NCBI GenBank assembly: GCA_018398765.1
Contig: JAHBMJ010000175.1
Span: forward strand, 10,001 to 40,000
Length of the DNA: 30,000 bases
Direction of reading: 5' to 3'
Origin: Chromera velia
Lineage: Eukaryota; Sar; Chromeraceae
Shown piece after piece: positions 10,241 through 20,865 of the stretch. The notes under the pieces were generated by a model. The model had not been told where the DNA came from, did no database searches, and saw nothing but the letters and a program-made list of their open reading frames with translations. Numbering within the stretch: the first letter of the stretch is position 1; every line of letters starts with the position of its first letter. The position numbers and the translations under genes are program-made.

Positions 10241-10996
10241 CGCTTTCTGGAGAGTCACCAGTGAGAGCGTACAGACAGCTCTGCAGATGGCGGAGGAGAA
10301 AGGGACGGTTCCTCTGGGTGAGTCCGAGCTGGTTGGAGTGGTCAAAGATTCGGGAAGCACTGGAGTGATCACAACGTCGATGGGTTGGTTGAGACTCGCC
10401 ATGGCATTGTTCTCTTTGTCTACGCTAGGTGGTTGTGGAAGCATGACAAAGACAGAGGGCGGAGAATCGGGACAGCAAACGGAACGGTTGGAATTGTTGG
10501 GGTTTGGGGGGGAGGCCTTCACCTCACCGATCGTATCTTGTTGTCTTCACAAATGGTAGTTCTAGATACGGACGCCATCGTTCCTCCCCTGGTCGGGATG
10601 AAATTTCTGAAGGCATGGGGGGTAAAAATGGATTACAAGACCCTACAGATGAGACTGTGCCTTCCAGATGGGCGCAAATGCACCATCAAATGGCAAGAGA
10701 AGGGCAGTGGACTCTTGATCCTTCCGGTCAGACCGGGGAGAGCGTCCTTTGCTGTCTTTGGCAAGCTTGGGGGGAGCAGCCTAGACATCCAAAGTTTAAC
10801 TGACACAGCAACAGGGGAAGAGGTCGTCGTTCCACGTGAAGTGATTTTTGGAGAATGGAAGGAGCGGCGTCGGGAGACCGGTGCGTATGGGAAGAAATTT
10901 TGGGCAGGTTGCGTTCAGAAGGAAACACAGGCATGTCAGTCTGTAGAGAGTCTGGGAGAAGGAATTAAGATGGATGAGGCGTTTGTGGGGTCTTAA
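10241..10996 (+). pseudogene. Copia pol: aspartic protease region, split over two frames
   Basis: The retropepsin-like active site appears as KDSGSTG, with the catalytic Asp codon at 10347. It lies in one frame (open 9780-10559), while the C-terminal half (VVLDTDAIVPPLVG then MKFLKAWG and MDYKTLQMRL, resembling the retroviral protease flap and final strand/helix) lies in the frame that carries the rest of pol. The frame must change by -1 somewhere between about 10400 and 10520. A run of seven G at 10506-10512 is the likeliest place (indel, sequencing error or slippage site). The family cleaves the Gag-Pol polyprotein. An in-frame TAA follows at 10994-10996. Confidence 0.7.
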
Positions 10997-13189
10997 AGAA
11001 GGAGGACTAAGAGAGTGACTTTTTGGGAGACAGTCTCTGGTCGGTTTCTAGATAAAGAGACCGGGAGGCTGAAAGGGCAGCCCTTCGAAACAGAGTTGAA
11101 GGAGCATGCCACCAGGATAAAGGAATGGAAAAAGAGGTGCGCAAAACATCCTTCCGCTCTTGACATCTCGACGAGTGGCCACAGTCTAGATGAAGGAGGT
11201 GTTAGGAGATCGCCGCGTCTGGCAGAGAAGGAACGAGCGTCGCAGGAGCCTCCACCCAGGCCCTGTAGTCACAGTAGCAGCAGCAGTAGCCGCCAGGTCG
11301 ACCATTGTGACCCTTGTTTTGCCGATGATCCCTCTTTGACACCTGTAGACAGGATTGAAGACAAAAGAGGAGGAGAGAGTTTAACGGAGCCTAGGGAATC
11401 ACTTCAGCAAGTTCAGAAAGACAGCCTTCAGTCAAATTCAAATGAGGTAGAAAAGGCAGAAAGGCAGTCAGAGAATGAACAAACGGAAGGAAAGAAATGA
11501 GAAAGATGGAAAGAAAAGAAAAAAAAAAGGAGGAAAAAGAAGGAAAAGAAAGCGAAGGCTTCGGCTGCCGGGTCCAAGGTGGAGAACGGCAGGGTCTGCA
11601 GGGACTACGGATGTAATCCAGGAGAGGGAGGGGGAATGAGATCCGGGATAGACAGCAGGGATGACGCACCTGTATCTGAGATAGGAGGGCCCAGGTGCTC
11701 ACGCAAAAGAGAAAGGATGCGGGTAGAAGGAAAGGAGTTGGAAGAGCTTGTCCAGAGAGCACACAGGGAGATGGGGCATCTAGGAGGCGCAGCTCTCAGT
11801 CGATCGCTTTCAAAGTACATCAAGGGAAGTCGGTTGAGGGAGGTATGTAGAAAGACAATAGAGGGTTACAAGGAATGTGCTGAGGTAAAAGGAGCTCCAC
11901 ACAGGTGGAGAGGATGGACAGCAAGATTGAGGAGAGGGAGACCACTCAAAAGGATTGCAGTTGACCTTCACTTCATTGAAGGGACCCCGATAGTTACCAT
12001 CATCAATGAATGCACTCGGTGGTTTGTGGCGGTGCCAGTAGAGGGAGAAGACGCAGCAACAGTATGGAAGGCAGTACGGGATCACTGGATTACGCCTTTT
12101 GGCTACCCAGTTGGTTTAAGGTCGTGCTTTAGGACAGATAACGGAAGTCACTTCAAGGGGGTGTTTGATCTGCAGTGCAGAATAAGGGGCATTAGTCATG
12201 AGTGGACACCGGTGGGTCATCCGCAGTCGATGGGGATCCTCGAGAACCGCCATTACATTCTGGACACACAGATCACACTTCTCCATCTTGAGAAAGACAT
12301 CCCAGAAGAAAATTGGCAAGAGATACTTCCCATGGCAGTGGCTCTTGTCAATCGCATGCCAGCAGCCAGAGAACCGTATTTGTCTGCGTATGAAAGGATC
12401 ATGGGGGTTTGTCCAGTCCCAGCTAGCATTGAAGAGAAGAGAAGGAGTCATGAGGAGTTCAAGGGAAGGAGGTTTGAGAAGTCACAGATGGTTTTCTTCT
12501 GACACCTTCTCCATCACTACGGGAAGGTGGAGGAAGAATGGAAGCCAGGTGAGGTTATAAAGGTCATTTCCCCGACTCTGTTTCAAATCAGACCCATCAG
12601 AGAGAGAGACAGGGGATATGAGTCCTATGAGGTGGATCTTTTTATGATAGCCATTCAACCGATGCCTAAAGAATTGCAGCAGGAGCTGAGAAAACCTGGA
12701 GGGGTGTTGAAGAATGAACCTTCGGCAGCAGAGAAAGAAAAAGAGAAAAGAAAGAGATCAGACGGAAAGAAGGATGAAAAGACGAAGCAGTTGTTCTTAG
12801 AGGAAGTGAAGGAAGAGAAGAGAGGGCGAGTGACTGTGCAGCATTACGGGTCGTATGGGAAAGGAGCGTTGAGAGATCGGCTTTATCGTCCTGCAGTAAG
12901 GAAAAAAAGAGAGAGAGCGGTAATATTTATAAATAATACGAAGAAGTACGGGGCAGTGGAGCCAGATCTATTTAAGGTGGAGAGAGAAGACATCGTGATT
13001 GAAGGTGCGGAGGTTGAGAAGAATGGGAGGCCGCTAGGTGAGAGCACGATCAGTACTCTTCTCAGAGAGTATATCGAAGAGAAGGAGTTTGCTTTGTCTA
13101 CAGAGTCTGAAGACAGGATATCAGGTTCCGGCATCACTTTGTTTCTTGATTCTCTTATCAGCACGTCTTCTTTCTTCTGTTCAGACTAA
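10997..13189 (+). pseudogene. Copia pol: integrase region
   Basis: One continuous pol frame is interrupted by TGA (11498-11500), TGA (12500-12502) and TAA (13187-13189). The integrase has a zinc-binding-like segment (AHREMGH then YKEC, with one expected Cys replaced) followed by the RNase H-fold core: first Asp in IAVDLHF (codon 11963), second in RTDNGSHF (codon 12137), Glu in SMGILENRH (codon 12242), i.e. the D, D-35-E triad. Downstream is a basic C-terminal region including EEEWKPGEV, as in Copia integrase tails. It would catalyse insertion of the cDNA. The part before the core (11015-11750) is low-complexity and charged, with no domain seen. The stops are each one transition away from an Arg, Trp or Gln codon. 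Confidence 0.88.
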
Positions 13190-15085
13190 GAGGTGGGAAG
13201 AGTCCTACTGACAGAGACTACGCATCAGAAAGTGAAGTACGGGAGCTTGACACCAGAGATGAGAAAGAAGTGCGATGAAGCGAGGAGAGTAGAACTAGCC
13301 AAGCTGATGAAGTACAACACCTACGACATGGTCAGGAAGGAGAACGTCCCCGCAGGAGCAACCGTCCTAGACATGCTGGTGGTGGATACTTTGAAGATGA
13401 AAGCAGGAGGAGAGAGAGAGTTTAAGGCAAGAGCAGTAACAAGAGGAGACCAGGATCCGAGACAAGGTATGGAGACCGCCACGTGTGGTTGCCCACCTGA
13501 TTCTGTTTATTTTGTTTTGCTTGCAGCATTAGCATCCCCAAACTACAGAAAGAACTCAATCGCCTCCGTAGACTGTCAAAACGCTTATTTCTAGGCGAAG
13601 CTGAAGTTCCGAGTCCCAGTCTACATCAGACCGTCTCCCAGTCATCCCGATAGAAAAGCAGGTTTGCTCTGGAGATTGAAGAAGGCCCTGTATGGTTTGA
13701 AAGATGCAGGGAGAGCATTTGAAGACCATCTGTGGGAGGTTTTGAGGAAACTAGGTTGGGAGCTCAGTCCGTTGAGCGGAGTGTTTTGGAAAAAGAAGGG
13801 AGGAAAGGTTGTTAGGTTGCTGAGTCAGTACGTTGATGATTTGATTGTCGTTTCGTTGGAAGGGGACATACAGGAGATGGTGAGAGAAATTGCAGAAAAG
13901 GTCCATTGCAAGGAGCCAGAGGTGTTGGGTCACTATGTTGGAAGTGATTATAAGGTCTTTTCAGACGGAAGAATCTGGTGCTCTCAGAAAGCGTACATTG
14001 AGAGTATTCAAGGAGAACAGAGTAAGCAGGGATCTCAGCCTCTTCCAACAGGGGTGACGAGAGAAGATGATAGGTCGGAGGTGCTAGATGCAGAGAGACA
14101 CAGACGGTATAGACAGTTGTTGGGGGAGTTGTCCTATGCAGCGCATAGCACCTGGTCCAGACCGGATCTCGAGTTTGCATCCGCATGGCTGAGTCAATTT
14201 AACCAAAAGCCAACCGTCAGAGCATGGAGACTTCTGAACAGAGCCATCAAATACGGACAGGCGACTTCGGATCGAGGGATCATGCTGGACCCTTCCAAGT
14301 TGCATGAGAGAATGGAAGTGGTTCTGTATTATGATGCAGCAGGGGGAAGCGAATTGAATCCATATCCACAGACAGGCTGGGTATTTACCGTGAATGGAAG
14401 ACCGATCGCTTGGAAGAGTCGAAAACAGAAGAGATGTGTGAGGAGCATCAATCGGGCAGAACTCTGTGCACTGGAGGATGCGCTTAACTATGCATTGGTG
14501 ACGATGAGATTCATTCGGGAGATCTGGAAGGACTCGCATTACATAATTCGAACGGATTCAGATGGGGTGTGCAAGATGCTCAAATCCAGAAACCCGAAGC
14601 CTTAGGAAAAGGACTTGATTGAACAAATAAGAGAGATGGGAGGGAAAGTGTGTGTAGTTCCAGCAATAGCTGCAATGGACGGAATAGAAGAAGGGAAGAT
14701 CAGAGTACAGCATATGTATGGCCATCAAAACTACGCAGACAGTTTCACAAAGCCAATGGATGTGGATCTGATTGCATTACTTCTTGAGAAAGACAGACAG
14801 ACACAGATAGTCTACACACCCACAGGTCTGTCAAGAGAAGAAAAAGAAAAGGAAGAAGAAGATGATGATGAATGGCCATGTGTGTAGGTGGATTCGAAGA
14901 TGCCTGAGATTCAAGGCAGGAGCGCAAGGAGAGAAGGACTGAAGGACAGACAACGGGTTAACTATAAAGCGATTACAAAAGGGATCAAAGTCAAGGAAGA
15001 GGGAGAAAGCTTGATGACTTATCAATTTGGTGAAAAGGGAAGGAAAGCATGGAGAAAAGGGGTATGGGTGAAAAAGGGAAGATAA
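13190..15085 (+). pseudogene. Copia pol: reverse transcriptase and RNase H
   Basis: The same frame as integrase continues. RT landmarks in order: FKARAVTRGDQ (Copia KARLVARG-like), VDCQNAYF (first catalytic Asp; in LTR copia usually DVKNAFL), ALYGLKDAGRAF, and the polymerase YVDD box with its Asp codons at 13835-13840. RNase H follows: YYDAAGG, IAWKSRKQKR, NRAELCALEDAL and RTDSDGVCKML, then a HQNYADSFTKPM tail typical of Copia pol ends. In-frame TAG codons at 13592-13594, 14603-14605 and 14885-14887 interrupt it; the frame otherwise stays open to TAA at 15083-15085. No indel disturbs the frame across this whole stretch. The protein would copy the element RNA to DNA. This copy cannot encode it intact unless stops are read through. 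Confidence 0.92.
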
Positions 15086-15404
15086 AAGAGAAAGCATTTT
15101 GTAGAGATGAGAGAAGCAGAACTGATAACAGGAGATCAAAGGGAGAGAAGCTACCTAAGAATGGAGCAAAGGCAACACGCTTGGTCTGTTGAGGGGGCAG
15201 ATCATTCCACGTCCATGTGTTTGCCTGCATCAACGCTCCAGACGTTCGAAGGAAGCAACTCAAACGGAGATCAAATGTAGTCAAAAAAGCACCTCAAATC
15301 AAAGCAAGATAGCAAAAGAGAACGGAAGAGACAAGAAGGTACATGTGCGTGAATGATCGTGAATGGGAATGATGAATGAATGTGTAAGAGTGGGTTCGCT
15401 CCAC

Positions 15405-15420
15405 GAAAAAAGAAAAAGGA
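15405..15420 (+). other. Polypurine tract of the Copia element
   Basis: Sixteen consecutive purines end six bases upstream of the 3' LTR, the expected location of the plus-strand primer for reverse transcription. Confidence 0.75.
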
Positions 15421-15426
15421 TGCGAT

Positions 15427-15892
15427 TGATGAGGTATCGAGGGTCAAAGAGAAGAGGCGCGGCGCGCACAGCATCATACCAGTCTAAATCGATCCGCGCA
15501 CGCCATCGAGCGCCGTCGAGTGAATTGTACGCGTCAGCAACACATGCATGAAGCGTTGCATGCGGGAAATTGTAATATACATGTGAACATGCATACAGAG
15601 AATGCAGCACTGAAAGAGACTGAATGTGAGTGGACAGAAAAGCAAAGAGCATGTCATATATGGGACATACAGACAAATGTATTACATGAAATACGACAGA
15701 TACAGATACAGCGGACGTGCACGTGAGCGATCGATCGACCGATTGACCGAGAATTACAAATACAGATAGAGAGAGTGTATCGAGGTCCGGACTAGAGAGA
15801 TCTGTGAACTTGAGACCATTCCCGGAAGACCAGACTTACGAGTATATGTACAAGCATGGATCTCTGAGCTTAGGTGAGCTAGGGATTCATCA
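15427..15892 (+). repeat. 3' LTR of the Copia element
   Basis: 466 bp, no gaps against the 5' LTR, with 27 mismatches by manual alignment, all of them transitions (about 5.8%). It ends TCATCA and is followed by the CTTGA target duplication. Confidence 0.95.
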
Positions 15893-15897
15893 CTTGA
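15893..15897 (+). repeat. Target-site duplication, right copy (CTTGA)
   Basis: An exact copy of 7692-7696, directly abutting the 3' LTR end. Confidence 0.93.
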
Positions 15898-16618
15898 CCG
15901 GGCGCAGGAGCCGAAGCCAAATGATAATGCACGTACAGAGCTTGAAGGAACATTGACGTACGTGCATATGCTGAGAGCAATTCGATCACATGCAATTATA
16001 GTGCATGCATTTGAATTAAGCTTACATGTATGTATCAGACTGAATATACAATAGAGAACAAAGAACAAAAGAGAGAACGAGAGCAAAGGTCTGGACTCTC
16101 AGTTCCTCTCATGTAAGATAAGCTAAGCCGGACGTTAAGGTACGCTAGCCTTAACAGTATTATATCTAGTGTTATGTACTACAAAATTATGTAAATATGT
16201 TAGTATTGTTTACGTCGATCTTTTAATGCCAATTACTGCTTATCATAACACTAGGCCTAAGCTTAAAGCTATAAATATAGATGTACATACAAAAATAATG
16301 GATTTACTTTTAATATCATAATTACTAGCATAAGTATAGTCATATAATGGATTAATGTGAAGTATCCTGCGCAATTAAATTAGATTGAATATACAAAGTT
16401 TAATAAAAAAAGCTTTATAAAAATCTAAGTAAAAATACAATTCTATACTGTATGACAGCTAATGACAGCTAAACTGATAGGTGGTATTAGCAGGGGTTTC
16501 TGGCTCCAATTAAAGCTAATGCATGGGGTAGAAAAAACAAAGAAAATAATAATAATAATGCATCTGTTTTCTAATTTGAAATACATATTAAGAATCTATG
16601 CTAGTTTGAATGTTTTCG
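15898..16618. other. AT-rich non-coding stretch
   Basis: No gene is visible. The first 240 bp are of mixed composition with short palindromic bits (ACGTACGTGC-like). From about 16140 the sequence is strongly AT-rich, like the sequence at 7000-7640 on the other side of the Copia insertion. It forms the 3' flank of the minus-strand nuclease-like ORF. Confidence 0.55.
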
Positions 16619-19450
16619 TTAAAAAAGAAGGGGCTTCGCGATCTGAGCTCCTACCGATCCGACTCTTGAACTATCGAGTCTCCATTCCAGAAGACGAGAC
16701 ATACGTGTTCTCTTTTGTCTGTCAGCTTCCTGCCGAAAGTCAAGGTAGAAAGCCTTGGTGCCCCTTTTTTGGTTAGTCGGGCCTACAGAGGAAACGACTC
16801 CCTCTTCTACGAGTACTTCTTGGGGGATCAGATAGAAGAATCGCCACTGTTCCCGAAAATCACCAAGCGGCTGCACATTCCTCCCTGTAGATGCCCAAAA
16901 AACCGCTGATTCCCCGTGTTTGCTGCAGTTTTGGGGGGGGCCGACGAGAAGAAAATCAAAGTCCCCTTCTTCGTAAGGGTGCCGTTTCCCTCTGACCCTT
17001 TTCTGAGACGGTACATGGGCACAGTTTCTCGAAGGGACCATGAGAGAGCTCTTGAGCTGCACCCTAAATCATTTCGCTTTCACACACCCACTAAGTCGAA
17101 TCTCTATGTCATAAGGAAGCGAAGGACAAAGAGCTTCCCGGACCTCTAACCCCCCAGGCACGGTCTCGAAAAGCTCCAAACACTTCTGGAGCATTCTCCA
17201 CTCAGTCAAGTGCGCAGGACCCAACTGAGTCTGCAGTATATGGAGGGGTTGCAGCTTGCATAAGCTCCTGCCTTCACGTGCCTCGTACCAGGTTGACTGC
17301 AACACCTGTCCTACATGCCGGGAGTGAGTCAAATTCGACCCAAAGCTACATCGAAACTCTTCTCGGTCATGCTTTCCCCCCACCGTCACCCGAATGTATC
17401 GGAGATGTGCAATATGGTCAATGGGAAAAATCCATACCCTTGGGGCGTCCTGCAGATCTTTCTGGAGAGAAATGCAGACAAACAACATCCCGTCGTAGTT
17501 TTTCTCCTTCTCAAAAAGACACGTCGGCGATGCCCTCCCTTTTCCCACGACAGGAGGTTGAAGACGTGTGGCCGATTTGACCTGCACTGGCAACCACAGG
17601 TCTTCTGGGCATCCCAGCGGCCGGACTGCAAGGTCGGCCCGTGCGAAGGGGGGGAGAGGGACAGAAGACTCTTCGAGTCCCCTGAACCCACCTGCTGCTT
17701 GGAGACTGGTGCGAAGGAGTGACACGGCACTGCGCTCTGTTTCCCACCAGTGATGACTGCGCCTTACGACGGACTTAGTGTTTGAGGGGACTTGTCCCTG
17801 GGAGTCGAAAGTCGTGATCTTCCTGACTTGACCAAACGCAGGAATACTTCTGCTGTGTTTTCCTACGGTTAGAGGAATCGAAGCCTCTAACGCGTTTCGA
17901 TTCTCTCCTTTAAATGAAAGAGACTCTGCCTGCCGCCCTCGCTCAAAAGACAGCACTTCGGCTATCTGTTTTCCCGCCAGATGAAGATTGAAGGTGTCAA
18001 TCTTCCACTTGTGGAGACGGGCGGGGCGGCCTCTGCACTGTTCAGCGGTTTTTGTTGAAAAGTCAAGGGTGATGGTTTGCAAGCCTTTTTGGGTTCCTTC
18101 ACGCGACGAGACTATCCCATCTCTCACGAGCTCTTGAGTGGGTATGAGATAAAAGAAACGCCACCGGTCCTCCTCGACATTACTTGACATGCTGCTTCTT
18201 CGGTCTATCGATTTCGCCGTTTCATTTTGTGGGGGACTGACCAGGAGAAAATCAAAATCTGTTTCACTGTACGGGACTGATCCCCACACAGGCTGCCTTT
18301 TCGTACTTACGTAGCCTAGACCGCAACGCATTTTCTGAACACTGTATGCACTCTTCAGCTGCACCCTTACCCACTCCGTCCAGGTGGCAAGGCGGAGCTC
18401 GATGTCGTGTGGAAGGGTCGGGCAAGGGGCATCCCGAATTTGCAGCCCGCAAGGAACATTTTCGAACAAGCTTCTGCACTTCTGCATCATGGTCCACTCT
18501 GCAAGATGTGTCGGACTCAATTGAGTCTGGAGAGTCTGCAGATCTTGAAGTTTGTAGGAGCTGTTGCCTAAGCGAGCTTGATTCCAGACAGCGAAGAGAA
18601 TCTGACCGACATGGCTGTCATCCATGCAGTCAGGGCTCAGGCTGCACCGATTCTCCTTCTTGTCGTACTTGCCCCCCCCCGTGATCCCCAACCATCCTGG
18701 CTTTTTTAGCGTATTGAATCGATCTCCCGGGAAAAGCCAGGCTCTTTCAGTGAGGGGAAGTGAGCCCTGCGGTACAAACATGCAGATAAGAGCCATCCCC
18801 TCGTACCCCGACACTTTCTGAAAGTGCCAGAGGGGAGACCGTCGCCTACCTTCCCGAACATCAGTGTACACTTGACGTGATGTGGACTTCACCTGCACAG
18901 GCAGCCACTGGTCTTCTGTGCACCCTGTGGGTCTCACCGCCAGGTCAGCATGTGCAAACGGATGCAAGGGCAGGGGCGGCTCTTCAAGACCCTCAAACCC
19001 ATCTGAGGCCTGAAGGCAGTGACGGAGTCGTGAGACAGCAAAACTCTCGATCTCACGCCTCTGGCGCAGAGACGGCTTCTTCCGCTTGGTGTTGTTGTGT
19101 ACCACTGGCGAGCTCACTGACAGTGCAGGCGTCGCATCTTGGCCGGCCAAAGTGCTCCCCCAGGAGGGAGCGTTGAAAACTTGGTGCAAGTCACTTTCGG
19201 GGAAGGTAGACGGCTTCCGACTGGCACTCCAATGACGAAGACCCCAAACTCTCGAGACGCTTTCGGTAGAGGGTCCCAATAAGGAAAATATGCGTGTGCA
19301 CGCGCACGGTCGACGTGTCTGAACATGGAGTCCGAGACGAAAAGAAACGAACCAGGAAAAACTTTGTCGGAAAGGTGCAGTTGAGATCATTTTTGCACAG
19401 TCATACACATGCAGATATTTAGTGGGAAAGAACTGTCGGACTTCGGCCAA
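16619..19450 (-). CDS. Tandem PD-(D/E)xK-like nuclease with four cores; one in-frame stop
   Basis: A single reading frame spans 943 codons, broken only by a TGA at 17071-17069 (after codon 793). It consists of two ~435-residue repeats. Each repeat has core A (ADLAVRP, then about 15 residues, then VQVKS; Asp169/Gln186-Lys188 and Asp606/Gln623-Lys625) and core B (LPHDIELRL or LPYDIEIRL, then RVQLKS; Asp349/Gln364-Lys366, and Asp781 with its QLK just after the stop). Each QxK is followed by a (Y/F)(D/E)G/F-hydrophobic strand and an aromatic strand such as WLFP or RFFYLIP, as in PD-(D/E)xK nucleases using QxK. The core A segments match at 31 of 42 residues. Met21 begins an Arg-rich stretch poor in acidic residues, resembling an organelle-targeting sequence. 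The fold assignment is by motif only. The substrate is unknown; DNA cleavage (homing, repair or transposon-related) is inference. It may be a recent pseudogene. Confidence 0.7.
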
Positions 19451-19987
19451 CAGTCCTCTGTCAGAATCCCACTGAAAGGAATCCTACACAAAGGAAACCA
19501 CAGGGTGGCTATAATTCTCAGAATCACTGAAAGCGAAATCGACGGTCGCAGGGTGCTGAATTATCGAGCTGCAGACTGCACTGCAGACTGATTACAGAGA
19601 CTGCATGGTCCTGAAACTCCAGGGAAGATGCGGGCCCGTCTCACTGGATTTCTCAACAACTCTGCTTCAACAGCGTGTCAGATGACGCAGACCCTCTGCA
19701 CTATATATTCCGCAGTGCACGCACAAGGCATATCAATGAGTAACTTAGCTATAGGCATTGTATCATATGTTCAGGCGCATTGAGATGGGCTGATGATCGC
19801 TGATGGACCAGGCCTGGCAGGCCATTCTAGCTATCAATAATTGATCATGCAATATAGTACCATGCAAGTACGTATATATATACATGTATTGCAGTGTTTT
19901 TTTTTGTATATACATGTATTGCAGTGTTTTTTTTTGTATTATAATTTCAGTCAATTAAAAAAATTAATTGCAGTGTTGCATCGTTAT
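19451..19987. other. Upstream region of nuclease-like ORF, no gene seen
   Basis: Presumed promoter side of the minus-strand ORF. No coding exon or RNA gene was recognised. It contains a short tandem duplication at about 19878-19937. Confidence 0.5.
19878..19937 (+). repeat. Two-copy 30-bp tandem repeat
   Basis: TATATACATGTATTGCAGTG followed by a T run and G occurs twice in succession. The core ATTGCAGTGTT recurs once more near 19967. Confidence 0.85.
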
Positions 19988-20193
19988 ATGGAAGGTAAAG
20001 CGGAGCGAAGCGGAGTCGGAGCCGCGTTCCAGCGGAACCCGGAGAGCGCGGGCGCCGCCACAAATAGATAAGCAGGAAAAAAGAAAAGATAGTCTCCTTC
20101 CCCTTCCGTTTCTAAGATTGGGGGCCCTCAAGGAAAGGTAAAGAAACGATAGCCCGTATTGTCAGTTAGCAGTCGTGGATCGATTTACGATAC
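19988..20193 (+). repeat. Dispersed ~210-bp repeat, copy A
   Basis: It begins ATGGAAGGTAAAGCGGAGCG and ends GATCGATTTACGATAC. The same sequence recurs in the same orientation at 24011-24226. The left half is GC-rich with a small GTTCCAGCGGAAC hairpin; the right half is mixed. It is too short for a gene and shows no LTR termini. It could be a SINE or the end of a larger element. Confidence 0.88.
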
Positions 20194-20865
20194 TGTAGAT
20201 CGTTCGTACTCTAACTCTCAGCAGAGACCCAGACTGCACGCGCGAGGCAGATAGAAACGGTCAACACTGATTCTCACCAAAGCAAACGACCCATACTGTC
20301 CTTCTTGCAAGGCGGTTGGTAACGGTCAACGCTGATTCTCACTATACATGCAAAGCAACCGATTCAAACTTTTGACAGTCGATCGGAGTGCGCTCACTAC
20401 ACTGCCAGGACCCATACGGACCCCCTAGCGGACCCTACTGCAGGTCCGTTGGTATCGGTCGCAGCTGACTTCTACACGCTTCTACACGAGTCGAAACCGT
20501 CAAAGTCCCACGGCTTTCACTCATTTACATCTCACCATACCTCCAATCCATGCGGGTGCAAGCTTCACTGCAAGTCTCGCACCTCGCTACACTATGCCCC
20601 CAAAGTCTAAGAGCGCGGCGGCAAAGAAGAAAACCAGTCAGTTCACAAGCTTGTCCCATTGTGTCCCAAACCTGTGTTCCCTCATGTGCCGTCTCCTCCA
20701 GTCTCTATCGGTTTTTCAACCGCTCCGCTCTCCATGTGAACTTGCAGATGGGCCACAACTCATGTATATGTTACCAACATGAATTCCCGAGGAATTAGTG
20801 CCTATTCATCAGACAGGCGACTCAAACAAGGCACAGACTGAGTGACCACATCGAGTTGCCTCCAT
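20194..20865. other. Repeat-bearing intergenic segment with one possible first exon
   Basis: Three imperfect copies of a GGTCAACRCTGATTCTCAC-like unit lie at about 20255-20480. At 20594 an ATG opens MPPKSKSAAAKKKTS, a basic start that could be a first exon with a GTCAGT donor near 20637, but no downstream exon can be identified. Otherwise nothing is visible. Confidence 0.35.

Larger units (their letters stand above)
7697..15892 (+). mobile_element. Complete, decayed Ty1/Copia-type LTR retrotransposon (8.2 kb)
   Basis: It is bounded by two 466-bp LTRs beginning TGATGA and ending TCATCA, with a CTTGA target duplication on each side. Internal order is gag, protease, integrase, reverse transcriptase, RNase H on the plus strand. 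Integrase before RT is the Copia order, unlike Gypsy or retroviruses. A purine tract sits just upstream of the 3' LTR. No clear tRNA-complementary primer-binding site is visible directly after the 5' LTR. Gag and pol carry several in-frame stops plus at least two frame changes, so this copy is not autonomous. It inserted between the plus-strand kinase and the minus-strand nuclease-like ORF. Confidence 0.95.

Noticed and set aside
11498-11500. Alternative genetic code explaining the TGA stops
   Set aside because: TAA and TAG occur in the same pol frame and the kinase ends at a normal TAG; mutational decay explains all without a code change.
19988-20080. tRNA-like hairpin (GTTCCAGCGGAAC) in the dispersed repeat
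   Set aside because: No acceptor stem or anticodon arm can be assembled around it; only a local hairpin.
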